Source: Oikopleura dioica
Taxonomy: Eukaryota > Chordata > Appendicularia > Copelata > Oikopleuridae
Length of the DNA stretch: 64,000 nucleotides
NCBI GenBank assembly: GCA_907165135.1
Contig: OU015566.1
Span: forward strand, 3,102,501-3,166,500
Direction: 5' to 3'
Shown here: one piece after another, positions 36,222 through 48,169 of the stretch
Layout: the number at the start of each line of letters is the position of its first letter
How positions within the stretch are numbered: the first letter of the stretch is position 1
Notes under the pieces: model-generated
Databases searched by the model: none
What the model was told of the DNA's origin: nothing
The model's input: only the letters and a program-made list of their open reading frames with translations
Translations under genes and position numbers: made by a program

Positions 36222-38657
36222 ATGAGCTCGTATCAATCGAGTTTTTATGTTCTTGAGAGCGAAAATGACATCGAGAGTTTGAACGAAGGCTTGTCTTCCA
36301 TCACCATTCAAGAAGAAAAAGACGAAGAAAAAACTGAAAAAGTAGAAGATCTCCTTAGCCGTTTGCAGATTATTTCTGAGAAAGCTACAGTCCTAAGACG
36401 CGCTTTTTTACGGTTGGATTTTATAACTTTTTATTCTGTCGGTCAATTTCGGAGTTCTTGGGCGCAAAATGATCGTCTTGAAAAATAAAAATTTTCCAGT
36501 GCATTACTTTTTTTTCAAAAAGTACCTAATACAACTGATATGAGCAAAAAGAGCGATAAAAAGAGTTTGAGAAAGCCTTTTGAGGTAATTTTACCAGCAA
36601 ATTCATCAGAATGAAAATCTTGAAAATCTCAAAGTTAAAAAAGTACTCAAAAGTACTGATAAGACCAAAAAATACTGATATCTTGGCTTTGATGGGGCAA
36701 ATCCGAATGATTTCAACACCAAAACCGATTTTTTTGTCTTCTTCTTTTTCAATTGGTCTCACGTGTATAAGATGGAATTAAATCATCAAATGAAATAAAT
36801 TCTAGCTTAAATGCTAGTAACTCTCATCTGTACTGCGATTTCAAATGAGCGGAAGTTCTCAAGAACCTCCGGAACATTTTATTAGAAAGGTTGATTTTCT
36901 TAAAAATATCTACTTGACGCAGCCGGTGGGCCAGATGAGCCAAAGAAGTAAATAACATACTCGACGTTGCCTTATCATATGGCCATATGCGCTTATTGCA
37001 GCTGTCCTCTCGTATTTAAATTGATCAGAACTCGGAATTTCTCATAGAACAGAATCTTTAACTATTTTTTATTGAAAAAATGTCTGGTGATAAATGTGGT
37101 CATGTTCGAGAAAAAATCTCTTGAAGCCTAATAACAATCGATAAGCCAGATAAAGTCCCATTTTTGACAATCAATACCTTCTTCATTTCGTACAACAACC
37201 TTGTATTTCACTCTTAAAAATTTGTTATATCACTTTTTCCGGGCTTATCAGTAATTTAAGGTACTATTTTTATCGACTTCGAGTTTTGAAAATTTCTCTC
37301 CGATCAATTTGGTGGTGAAATCATTGGAAAGGATGCTTTCAAACTCATGATATCATTACTTCCGGTCTTATCAGTACTTATAAGTACCATCTTATCGATC
37401 ATGATTATTGAGAATTTCTTTCTCGTTAATTTGGTGGTGAAATCAGTTCATTAGATGCTCTCAAACTCGAGATATCGCTACTTCCGGTCTTATCAGTACT
37501 TTTTGGTACTTTCTTATCTATTATGATTGCAGAGGAATTCTTTCTGATGAATTTGCTGGTGAAATCACTCCAAAAGATGATCTCAAACTGAAGATATCGC
37601 TTTTTTTCTTCTTATCAGTACTTTAAGGTACTCTTATCGGAAAAATAATGCATTGGAAAATTTTCATTTTTAACGAGGATCATTTTGCGCCCAAGAACTC
37701 CAAAATTGGTCGACTCTATAAAAAGTTATTAGAATCCAACCGCAAAAAAAGCGCGTCTAAGAGAGGAAAATAGCTCATTAAAACTTCGGAACGAGCAGCT
37801 GGAATCGCTGAATTCATCGCTGATTGAAGAGAATCATAACATCAAGTACAATCCTCTTTTTGCGTCGCAAAGTTCGATTGATTCGTTTGAGTCGGAAATT
37901 GACGATCAAGATGAGTTCTGGGACTTTGATGAAAAACTTGGGCTTGGAGTCGAGGTACTCTTTTCGGAGGAAAATTTTTCTAAATGAATGCTAGTGCCGC
38001 CGAAAACGCAGAAATGAAGCGCAAAAGCGATGCACTTACTGTACCAAAATCGTCCCGCAAATCACAGAATTCATTTCTCAGACGGGCGAGAATCACGTGA
38101 TCAGACAAAGCCTCTTCTGTGACTCAAAGAATGTGATCTACTTGGCCACGGTTTTGTCCTAGTTTATATTGTCAGGCTTATTTTCAATTCTTTTTAGTGC
38201 AAGAAATGCAATTTGAGCTCTGTCGGATCTTCAATCAACTTCAAAAATCGCCTTCAAAGCTATAAAAGAAATATTCTTGAGCGAATCGGGGACACTGCCT
38301 TTGAAACTCACATGCGTAAAATTCACTCGAGGTCAGACCCTTAATTTTTGAGCTTATCGATGAAGATTTATTAGGGTAAAAGATCCGCTATCGATTGTGG
38401 AAATTGTGCCGATAAGAAAATACGACCCGCGAACGCATAATGCTTCGCATTTGAGGGCACATGAGACACTCTGGATGAATAGGTTAAATACTCTTGAAAA
38501 AGGATTGAACAAAAGAGAGGAGAAATCAATTTGCTCATGTGTTGATTATGAACGCGAGGAATCCCTTATTTTGAATCATTTGGCAAAGTCAGTGCATGAT
38601 ACTCAAAAAGAACCAAGAAGAAGTCCAAGGAATAAAAAATCTGTGAATTATAAATAA
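36222..38657 (+). CDS. Coiled-coil protein with a degenerate GIY-YIG-like domain (paralogue 1)
   Basis: Exons by eye: 36222-36396, 37764-37954, 37995-38150, 38198-38331 and 38375-38657. The N-terminal half is acidic with a Glu/Leu-rich coiled coil. Then come RCTYCTKIVPQITEFI and a GIY-YIG-like core, NVIYLATCKKC followed by SSVGSSINFKNRL. The YIG Tyr is replaced by Ser, so nuclease activity is doubtful. The C-terminal part has HETLWMNR, a Cys pair (ICSCVDYE) and a basic tail. The protein shares its domain order and intron positions with the gene at 39520, so the two are tandem duplicates. The 5' coiled-coil exon is interrupted by a 1.4 kb inverted-repeat element. Two splice options keep the frame: GA-AG (36397-37763) and GT-AG (from 36390). 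The role is unknown. The core resembles endonuclease domains of Penelope-like elements, so domestication is possible. Confidence 0.65.
36397..37757. mobile_element. 1.36 kb inverted-repeat element within the first GIY-YIG-like gene
   Basis: The left end GACGCGCTTTTTTACGG and right end (reverse complement GACGCGCTTTTTTTGCGG) match for over 100 bp, including GGAGTTCTTGGGCGCAAAATGATC. Flanking TAA (or CTAAG, depending on where the end is drawn) is duplicated. Inside, at about 37240-37640, are three to four copies of a 120-bp repeat marked by CTTATCAGTACTT. The exon sequence on both sides reads continuously once the element is removed. Confidence 0.75.
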
Positions 38658-39153
38658 ATCAAATGTTCAAATATTTGTCTCTTCTTTTTTTGTAAAGCAT
38701 TGTTGCTGTAAAAGATATTCTGCATGTAGATGCTGAGAATAAATTAAGGGAATCGCTTAACTCCGCAACTGGAGCTCGACATTTTTTTTCTCGATAAGGC
38801 CCGCTGTCATTATTGACTGAGATTTCGGAACGGAAAATAAAGTGTAATATAGAGTATTTGCACTGACCTTCCGCACCCTTAGCCAAAAGTAAGTCGCGCT
38901 AATCCCTCTCGGTGGGGGTTGGCACCGAAAACTGTCAGTAAAATCAGACGTGTTTTAGGAGGAAACTTTCTTATAACATTTTTATCCTGATGATATATCT
39001 GCATTTATGACCTGAAAACATCTCTTTATAGGTTTTCGAACATGCAGATTTCGAAAATTTCATTAAAATAACGAAACTCCGACCTTTTTTTGGAGACAGT
39101 CGTTAGAATTTGAGCGAGATATAGCTGAAATAGGGACAAACTAAAAACGCCAT

Positions 39154-39456
39154 GTGAAAAACACATTTAAATTAGTGTGTCCACGAAGATTCAGAAAATT
39201 ATCTCGACGGGAAGGTCTTTTCCACAAAAATTGTCGAGCTCGAGTTGGGAAGTTCTCGGGGCGCGCTCCACTTGGGGAGTTAATAAAAGCACGAATTCAA
39301 TTTGCGAAAAAAAAGGAAACTGCCGCGCTGTATACTGATCCGTCATTTTCCTTTTTAATCGATAAACTTCGACTCTCTCGCGCTACGATTTATACTAGTT
39401 TGAAAAGTGAAACATTCAGGGACATATTGAGAGAAAAAGATGCCGCTTCTTTTTAA
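39154..39456 (+). CDS. Open reading frame of 100 aa, uncertain
   Basis: A basic frame without recognisable domains, between the two GIY-YIG-like genes. A possible acceptor (aaattag) lies just inside its start. It could be an exon or chance. The rest of 38660-39500 shows nothing clear. Confidence 0.2.
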   Translation: MKNTFKLVCPRRFRKLSRREGLFHKNCRARVGKFSGRAPLGELIKARIQFAKKKETAALYTDPSFSFLIDKLRLSRATIYTSLKSETFRDILREKDAASF

Positions 39457-39519
39457 TAGTTTTTCATATTTCTGTATAATTGTACACTAAAATTCGTTTA
39501 ACCCCTTCAAATTAAGAAA

Positions 39520-40455
39520 ATGTCGGCGAGCAACGAAAACAATGAGCAGGAACCCATGAAGCAAGTGATATGGGAAATTGAAGATTGGTTTGGGAAAATA
39601 CGTTTTACAGCAGAAGTGAAAGGCGTTATCGTGAGTTAAACAAAATTTTTATTTTCCGATAAAATTATAAATCGACTGCTTAATTTTAATTTATAAAGTG
39701 CCGTAACCCATGGGAAGTTCCAGGAAAAGAACTTTGTACTTATTGCAAAGATTTTGTGCCACAAATCAAAGAATTCATTGTTGACTCGACAGGCGATACT
39801 TACAGACTCACGCAAAATCTTGCTTGCGACCATACTGATGTAGTCTACTACGCTCGGGTTTGTTCAATCATATGATTAATAATAACTTTATCTTAATTTC
39901 TAGTGCAAGCCTTGCAAAAAAGGTTATGTCGGTTTCACGACCGACATGAAATCAAGGCTTGCCGGATACAAGTCAAACATTGTTGCACGACTTGGTCGAA
40001 CAGCAATTGAGAAACACCTGCGTGAGAAACATGCTGAGTAAGTTGAAATAATTATTGAAATGAAAAATATTATTAATTACTATATATTATTATCTTGTTA
40101 CAAAATGTATTGATAAGGTGATTTTTTAAGTTCCGAAAACCCATTAGATCTTTTTGAGATCTTTCCTTTCATTCATTACAAGAAGCACGAAAAGATTTCT
40201 GAGTACAAGGCGCACGAGTCCCTTTGGATGCAACGATTCAAAACGCTGGCAAGAAATGGCGGCGGATTGAATATGCGGCTTGAGAAGGGTACCTGTTCCT
40301 GTCCTGAATATGTTGCTGAGCAGACCCTTCTCTGGGAAATGCAGCAAAAAGAGGAGCCGGAAAAAAACGAGAAGCCAAAAGACGAGAAGAAGAAAAACAA
40401 GCCAAAGAAAGCCAAACAAACAAAAAAATCAGCAAGAAAAACAAAGAAGAAGTAA
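39520..40455 (+). CDS. GIY-YIG-like domain protein (paralogue 2)
   Basis: Four exons (39520-39630, 39699-39857, 39904-40037, 40131-40455) with GT-AG introns, all in frame. A short acidic N-terminus is followed by LCTYCKDFVPQIKEFI. Then comes a well-kept GIY-YIG signature, VVYYARCKPCKKGYVGFTT, with the downstream Arg (MKSRL) and a His/Glu-containing helix (IEKHLREKH). The C-terminal exon has HESLWMQRF, a Cys pair (CSCPEY), and a Lys-rich tail of about 40 residues suited to nuclear or nucleic-acid contact. It lacks the coiled coil of its upstream paralogue. Catalytic residues look better kept here, so an active nuclease is possible. An AATAAA signal lies near 40560. Confidence 0.72.
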
Positions 40456-40830
40456 AAATATCATCAACTGCATCTCCATTTATCATTGTGGACTTTAGAA
40501 TTCCGTGTTTTATTTGTCTGTAAAATCTCTTTGCAAAATAAGGGCGATTTTTTCGTCTTTAAAATAAAAATAATTGAAGAACTTTGATCGTTTATTTATA
40601 ATTGTTTGACTGTAATATTACAGAATAAATTTAAGTTTTCAGGTCTGACAATGTTTTCAGGAGCAAGAAAAGAGATTCTTCAAAGAGGGATCGAAAGTTA
40701 AGAGGGGAGCATAAGTTTACTTATTCAAAGAAAGCACCGCTTTTTGATACAACTTAGTTTTGGGCATGTTTCGTTCCACCACGGAAAAGAGTTTAAATAA
40801 TCATTTTACAAAAGAAAAAAGAGAGAGTCT

Positions 40831-42144
40831 TCAGTAGAAAACATGATCATTCGCCGGCGCCGGTATCTTTTCCGGAAGAAACGCCGGGAGCGGAGATCCC
40901 TCTCCAGTCGGAGAGATCAATTCAGGGTTGACGCAGAGAAGTCGGTAGTTTTCGCCGTCGTTGTTGTCCCAGAACTCGGTGTCGTTGGCGGCGTAGCAGA
41001 TGCAGAACTCGATTGTTTTCGTGGAATCGTAGTTTTTCGGGATCGAAGTGGTGAATTTGAACGTATTTGTCCTGAAAGAAAAGGTCAGTTTTGACAGGTT
41101 AAAAGATAAGGATGTCTCTGTAATCTAAAGCGCTACAAGCTGCTCGACAATCTGGTTACCGCCCCTTTTGAATTTTTGTCTCTCTAAAAATTGGAATTCC
41201 AAATTTGACAGTTAGACTCAATTTGAAAACGTGGTTCTATCGAATCAGATAAAGCCATAATATTTAAGAGCGCTTGTTTAGATAAGCAAAGACATCAAGG
41301 CTGGGGATTTATTTACCATTCTCCTTCGTAAGCGTTTCGAATATAAGTCGCCTCCACATCGCTGAACGTCTCCCAGCCATCGAATGAGATACGGACTGTC
41401 ACGTTCTTTTCAAACGCGATGTTTTTAACCTTAATTTTCATTTTGGAAATTTGGCTCAAAAGATGAAATTTTACCTTTATAGTGCCAAGAATTGTGCGGT
41501 GTCGAATAACCATGTTTTCTAGGGAGACGTTTTGCTCATCAACTTTTCTCTAAAAACAAGTAAAGAAGGAGTGCCGCGAAATTAAGGGTGTATACCTTGA
41601 ATTTTAAATAATCCGACATTGGTTGAGGAAAGCAGATTTCAAAAGTCTTCGGCCTCGGAGTGGTCTCAGAAGGAATCGCCAATCTGAGTCGCTCTAGAAC
41701 TGCTTTTTCGGAAGGTCGGGGGAGGCTTGGTTCGTCGGGTTTCTCTGTGAAGATTTTTTCTGAACGAGAACTTGAAGGAGGAAGAGAAGGGGGAGTGGCT
41801 TACCTTTGCAAAGTGGTTTTCCGTGGTCGTCAGCAAACGTGACTTTTCGCTCCTTCGTTGTTTTACTTTTTCTAATTGGTTTTGGCTTTGATTGTTGGGT
41901 GTTTAGCGCCATCTGGATCTGGAGGAAAAGGTTGAAAATGAAAAAGGAGGATCAGAAAACTTACGGTATTGTACAGCTGTGTTGCTTTGGCGCTAGGAGA
42001 AGGAGCAAAAGATTTGGTCCTTGGAAGATGTCGATGGCGCTGGGGCTTGTTGTCGAGAAGGGACGGACTGAGGTCGAACATCGACGCGGTTAACGCCTTC
42101 CATTCGGGCGAGTGCGAGATGAAACACGCTACGTCGGCGGGCAT
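40831..42144 (-). CDS. Glycogen-targeting regulatory subunit of protein phosphatase 1 (PPP1R3 type)
   Basis: PPP1R3 proteins bring PP1 to glycogen to control glycogen synthase and phosphorylase. On the minus strand the start at 42144 (MPADVACFISHSP) leads to the RVxF-type PP1 docking site RKVTFADDHGKPL. Later exons carry the CBM21 domain: VSLENMVIRH, KVKNIAFEKNVTVRISFDGW, then TFKFTTSIPK, EFCICYAANDTEFWDNNDG and ENYRL. The WDNN-xG-NY block is diagnostic of this family. Seven exons are inferred, most with GT-AG introns of about 45 bp. The join between GEW and TNTFKF needs a GG-AG (or GT-GG) intron to keep frame. The stop is TGA at 40831-40833. The choice among the vertebrate paralogues cannot be made. 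Confidence 0.85.
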
Positions 42145-45100
42145 CTTTTCGCTCCTGAAAATATCCTTGAAAATTGCAATACAACAGAATCAAAATTACT
42201 CATTTATTCAAATTTTAGCGCCTTTTATCGATGTTTTTTGACATCCCAACTAATAAAAGAAGATTAAAAATAAAAATAAATTCAATTCTTTTACGTAACA
42301 GGTCGGCAAATTCTAGAAAAATGCAAAAAGAAAGTCTTTTTTTGATGAAGATTCGAGTTTTTCTGATGATTCATCATCAAATCCTAAAAAAACCAGCCAC
42401 TTAGTCGTAGCAAAGTGCTAGCTCCGTGGTATAATTAAAACGCATCTGTAGAAAAAATGCTTGTCGCGCTAGAACTTGACTTCTTTTTAGAGAGGATAAC
42501 GTCGCCTTAGGAGCTGAGAAGCTATCTCTCTTTTGCGACACGTTTTTGATTCGTTCACGTTACTTTTGAGCGCAAGCGGGTTATTTATGGACAATCATCA
42601 TAATTAGTCTTGCCGTCCTTCATTCCAAAAAAGAGGTCTAAAATTGGAAGATATTGTAACTGGAAAAAGGGGGTGGGGCGATTCTTTGAACCGCCCGGTT
42701 AGAGCTTATGAAATCAGTTTTTAGCAACAACAAGAAGTTATTTTAAGGGAAATAATTCAAATTATCAAATACGTTCTCCAATAAAAGATGAACAAATTTT
42801 CAATTATCGATAATCAAAATGTAATGAGACGATAATTGTCCAAAAATTCGATGATTTTGTACATTTTAAACGATAAAAGGGGTATTTTAATGGAGAATGT
42901 TTATATTTCAATGACTTTAAATGCCTTGATTAGGGGATTTTTTGGCCGTAAAATTTGAAAATTAAGGGTTTACCTGTCGAAGTATTTAATTTTGCCTGAT
43001 TTTTATGAACCCTCTTTAAAATAAGCTCTCTCTTTTTTCAGATATACTTTTGGAGAATGCCTCCTTATATCTTTTTTTTTCTCTTGATTTTCGTCTGTAA
43101 AAGCTTATATTTTTCAATTTTTTACGCTTTTACTTGATCAGTTTTCGGGTCAAAACTCGTAACTGTCAAAAAATCAGCGTCTAAAAAGCGTCTTTTCAGT
43201 AAAGCGGAAAGAGAGAGAGAGCGATTTTCGCGTTCCTGGCTTGTTCCAGGGTCGAGATTTGGTGGCGCCCGCGGGTAAAACCAGAACCGTCATGAAACAA
43301 GTGCTAATTACGGGACCCCGTAAACAGGAAAATAAATTGTGGAGTGCTCTTTCACCGAGACCAATTAGAAATTAATGTTTTAAGAAAGTCATTTGAATTT
43401 TAATAATATAGAATTTTTTTTAAAAATTAGATTTGCTTTTCGATGAAAAAAAAAGAATTTAATTTTTGAGCACAAAAAATATATTTTTGAATTTTGTTGC
43501 AAAAATAAATAAAAAGAGCTTTTTCGAATAAAAAAGCCATGAAAAGATAATTTTAATAAAAAATCAAGAAAAAAATAATTTACCTCAAAGACTGAACTTT
43601 CGCCATTTTCAATAAAAATTCTCTTTTTCTCTCCGAACGAAAAAATAAACAGCCGTTTACGGTATGATAAAATCTCGCTTTGAGAAATGAACTTTGAAAG
43701 AACTCAAAAAACCTCAAAAATTTCACAAAATTAAGCGTGGCGTCATTTTCCGATTTTCATCGCGCGTACAAGTGTTTCGAACTTTGGCGGGAAGGGCAGA
43801 ATCGAGGGCGTGAATCAACCCTCTGGGCAAAATTTTTGAAAGGAGAAATTTTGAATTTGACGATTTAGGGACTTACAGAGGTATTCTCATTTTTCGTCAA
43901 AAACAAAGTTTTTCTTTTTCAGTAAATCTCTTAGGAACCGATTTGATCTCTATGGATTGGTTGTAAAAATGGTCAAAATCATTGAAGTCATTTTGAAGTA
44001 CGTTTTAAAATCATTAAATTGTTTGAGTGAAAGCGGGGCCCAGGGCTGGCTAGTGGCCAAACTGCGGCTTGCCCGGGACCCAAGGGCAGCAAATAATTGT
44101 CAAGTGATTAGGACCCACTCCAACGCAATTTTCTGAGAAGCTAGGTCTCTTTCTTAGTATAAGAAAATAATTTTTTTTTATTTTTTTAGTCAATCAAATT
44201 TTGTAAATTCATTTTTGAGTCAATAAAAAAAAGAAATTTTCTGATAAACTTTTAAATTTACCTTTTGTTTAGAAAATAATATTGATGCGTTTTCTTGAAT
44301 CGGGTGATTTTTCTTATTACTGATATTTTTTCTCGCAAATCAAAATGGAAAAAAACAAATGACTAAAGGAAATGATCCCCTTGAAAATCAAATCCCAAGT
44401 GGCCACTTGTTGGCGCTTGGCCCACGTCAGGCCCGATTGGAATCACACATGCGTGCCTGCTGATTGTTATGTAACCAGCAGGCGGCGCACCTGTGTCCGC
44501 GAAATTTGAAATTATTTCTCTCAGAAGCAATGCAATTTTTTCAACCCTATCCATCTTACGGTCTCTAACCGCACCAGAAAATAGTTAAAACAGACCATTT
44601 TGTTGATTCTGAATTACCATTGTGAGACCCTTAAAAATAATGCTCATTTTTTAGTTCATAAAAATTGAATTTTCTTCAAAATGAAATATAAGTCAGTGAA
44701 ACCCTTAAATTTTTGTATCAATCAAAGAAAGGCGATTATATAAAATGATCCGTCAATTTTTTTCGGGGAGACCCTTAATTTGGGAAATTTTTATAGGAGA
44801 TTTTTTTCTTTGAAATCAAGGAAGACTACTCCCGGAAACCCCCCTTTTCGACGCCAAAATTTTTACCTGCTAATTCTCCTAACTCTTCTGTTTCTGATTG
44901 GTTTTGGTCCAACTCCAACAGAATGCGGCATTCTCTCTCTTTTAGATTTTCGTTGTTGAAGAAAAGGGAAGAGAGGGGATGATCCGATTTTATCGATTTT
45001 GATTAAAAGCTTCGTGCGACAACTGAAACAGGATTTTGGTCCAAAATCTTCTCTTTGATTTTCAGCTCATTCGACACGAATCTCACTTGTCTGAAAATGC

Positions 45101-46654
45101 ATTCTTGTAATTACGAGAAACGGTCGTAAATGATGATAATGACGAGGGGTTAAAAAGAATGAATTGAGTTCGAAATTTTGGGATTTTCAACCAAGCAGCT
45201 CAGTTTTGCAAAGCTCGAAAACCTGGGTCAGGGTTTGAAATATCTCTTTTGAAAAGCCGCGAAGTTAAAGTAAATTTTGCAGACCTTCAATATTCTAAGT
45301 AAGCGGCGAGTTTGGAAAGTAGACAATCTCTGACTTAGTGAACAATATAAAAAAAAACGATCGAACGATGATTTCAACATGCTCTCAAGTTGAAATTTAG
45401 AGTGCCTCACGCCTATTTTGCGTGCTGCTCCAATTTCGCCAGATCCTGATTTCTCTCTTCAGACAAGTTACGTAACTACTCTTGAAGATTAGCACAGCCT
45501 GGAAGAAGAAAAATAGGCCATAAAAATCAAGAAGCTGACAAAATTTTTAAACATTGTTTCAGCGAAATCAGCGAAAAAACGAGTGGGTCTATTAATTCCT
45601 GAAAAGATGAGGAAAAGAATAATATTTTTGAACTGATCACGCGCCGGCTGCGTGATCTGGTGGAGGTGCGCCGCTGAACTTAGAAAACGAGCATCATTCG
45701 GAAGAAAACTGTCAAAACAGAATATTTTGGTAGCGGAACATAGCGGCTTTCAAAATTTCTTTCTAACGATAGTGACACCCTTATTTTTGAAGCCGAGTAT
45801 TTCTTGATTTTCAATTCTAATTTTGATTTTTGATTAAGAAAACTTCTCAAAAAAGGGAGCCGCATGCGGCTTCGAATCATTAAGAAAAATAAGCCGCGCT
45901 TTGTGCGGCTTTTTCATTTTTCAATTACATAATTCCCTGATTTTTAACATCTTTTTCAACCGGCTCGAACCGGTCACAACTTTCTTCTTCATGTAAAAAC
46001 GCTGATCTCTGGCTGATTTTTTCTCAAACGAAACACACCCCGTTTTTCTCTCTTTCAATAATGAAAAGCCTGGACAAATCACGCAGCTTCTGCGTGCTTC
46101 TCGGATGATCTCTCTTTTTGAGCTTTTCTTTCCTTTGTTGGATTCATTATCGATTTTATGGAGGAGTAAACAGAAAATGGCGAGTTTTAACGATTCGAAA
46201 ATATCATAAATTTTCTTGCGACGATCATCATCATAAAGACCGTTTTTGATTTCTAAGCGGAAAAAGGGAGAATAAAACAAGAGTTCAAATTCGTTATTCT
46301 GTTTTTATCCAATAAAGTGCTCTAGAGCTATTTTTCTTTTTCGGGATTGTGAAGAGGGATAGTCATTTAAAACTGTTGCAAGTTTGAAAAATAGAATTGC
46401 GCCTTAGGCGATGATAGTACGACTGAAATGACCTCGATAAAGGTTCAACGAAGTGTTGGGTTTACGAAATTTCGACAACACTATCGACATCCTTAGGTTA
46501 AACTAAATTAGGGGATGGTCTTATCGGAATCAAAAAATAATCAAAACTATTTATCCATTTTCTTATTTTTAAACTTTATTTTCGGAAGCAAAAGTAAAAC
46601 AGTCAAATAGAATATTTCAATATCTTTCTAATTTGTTTGAAGAGGTCCTTCGGA
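42145..46654. other. Gene-free AT-rich interval
   Basis: I see no supported gene on either strand. The interval holds short AT-rich repeats and a few GC-rich hairpins, for example AGCCGCATGCGGCT at about 45858 with a related AGCCGCGCTTTGTGCGGCT at about 45892. An imperfect CAGGGT / AAGCCGC element lies at about 45230-45350. Small open frames (44363-44554 and 45921-46280, minus) have no features that suggest coding. Confidence 0.5.
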
Positions 46655-47962
46655 TCACTCTGAATTAACTGTTCTCAATTTCCGGTTTCTGAAAGGATCC
46701 TTACCTTCAATGTACTCTTCCTTGATTTCAACTTCATTTTCACCATCAAGAGTATGAACAGAACAGTGTTCTGGGTGGTCGTTTTGAAAGACGATTTTTC
46801 CCAGGCTCTAAAAGATAGGTCAGAATTCTTCCGTCTAACCGAGAAAATTACCTCGCACTTCTCGATTTTCACCTCGACAGTTTCTTCATTATCGTCTTTT
46901 AGAAAAGCAGTCTCAGATTCTTGAAGTCCAACAGGTTTTTCACCACATGCAACTGGGCCGAAATCTTCAAACTGGCCAGGTTTTTCCGGGTTTTCAAACA
47001 GACAATCTTGAGGAGGACAAGTTTCGTTGCCGATAAACTCCAACAATGGCAGTTTTCTTTTCAGAGAAGCAGGATTTTCTGAAGGCAAATCATCATCATA
47101 GATTTCTTAAGCAAAAAAGGCTTACTTTTCTTGGGAATCGGGTTTAACCAGGGCTGCCAAAGATCCGAATTTCTTGGAGCTTTCGGAGCTGATTCATCGT
47201 TTTGCAGTTTTTTCTGCTGAATTGCGATGATTTTCGACTTTTTGGGCGTGAAAATCAAAATCTTTCCAACTGGATTATCTTCCCATTGAATACCAGCATC
47301 TTTTTTCGCCAGTTCTTGTTCGTTGTTCGTTTTTTGTTCTGCTTCTTTGGCATTTTTAGGGACTGTCAGGTCGATTGGCTCTTCGTTGATTTCAGCAACA
47401 GGGACTGGTTTTAGTCTTTTCTTCCTCGAATTTATCATTTTGAGATGCTCTTCTGCTAGCTGTTGCCTTTTTTGAACAGTAAGGTTGCTTCTTGTTTTAA
47501 CATGCTCATTTTTGTTTGCCTGAAGTTTTCTCTAGAATAGAAAGTGAGAATTTTTTCCGAAAAAGGCTTCTTACCCTTTTTGGCATGTAAACTCTCATGA
47601 TGTCTTTGATGTATCCTTTTTCGCAGAAATTTTTGATCAGCTTCGTCAAGTCTTCCGCTTTCGTCGCGCAATGATCCCAGGATGTCGCTTCGAAGTGCTC
47701 GTACAGGTTTGGAAAGACCAATTGGTAAAACTCCTTGATCGCGATTTTTCGAAAGTCGCCATAGTGATTTTTTCCGACGCCTTCTCGTTTTCGCTGTTGT
47801 AGAATTCCTTGTTCAAAATTGAAAGAAAACCAAAATTAATAATTTTAAAATACCTAGTGCTTTTATGACGAGTTGAGATTCCTGCTCAAAATTGAGGGGT
47901 AGTTGCTTTAGTTCATCTGATTTTTTCGCGTTTTCGCTGTTTTTGCTCTTTGGCGAAGACAT
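46655..47962 (-). CDS. Lys/Glu-rich nuclear-type protein with a PIDLT (CtBP-binding-like) motif
   Basis: From ATG at 47962 (MSSPKSKNSEN...) six small exons read in frame with short GT-AG introns. A globular N-terminal region (FEQESQLVIKALG to DIMRVYMPKR) contains HYGDFRKIAIKEFYQLV and is unknown to me. A basic stretch (KKRLKPVP) is followed by EEPIDLTVPK, matching the PxDLS-type motif bound by the CtBP corepressor. Several KxxK/KIEKCE and IKEEYIE stretches resemble SUMO-type sites. The protein ends NSE. The minus-strand AATAAA at about 46569 follows. A chromatin or transcription role is inference from the motif and composition. Confidence 0.6.
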
Positions 47963-48169
47963 TTTCTTGAATCTGCTTTCTGGAATCAACTTTTTGACAA
48001 TAAATTCTCTTCTTCTAGAGATCTGCAACTGCATGGAAAATGCTATTTTCTAGAGATCTATCGTAAAAACATGTAATTTTCATCTGTTTTTGCGTTTTTA
48101 GGAGTATTTTTTTTCAAAGCTCTATTTTTCAGTTTACTTTTCTTCTTTATTTACAGACAATAAACAGTT

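Noticed and set aside
45921-46280. 119-aa minus-strand frame
   Set aside because: No homology, signal peptide or splice context; composition is like AT-rich intergenic DNA.
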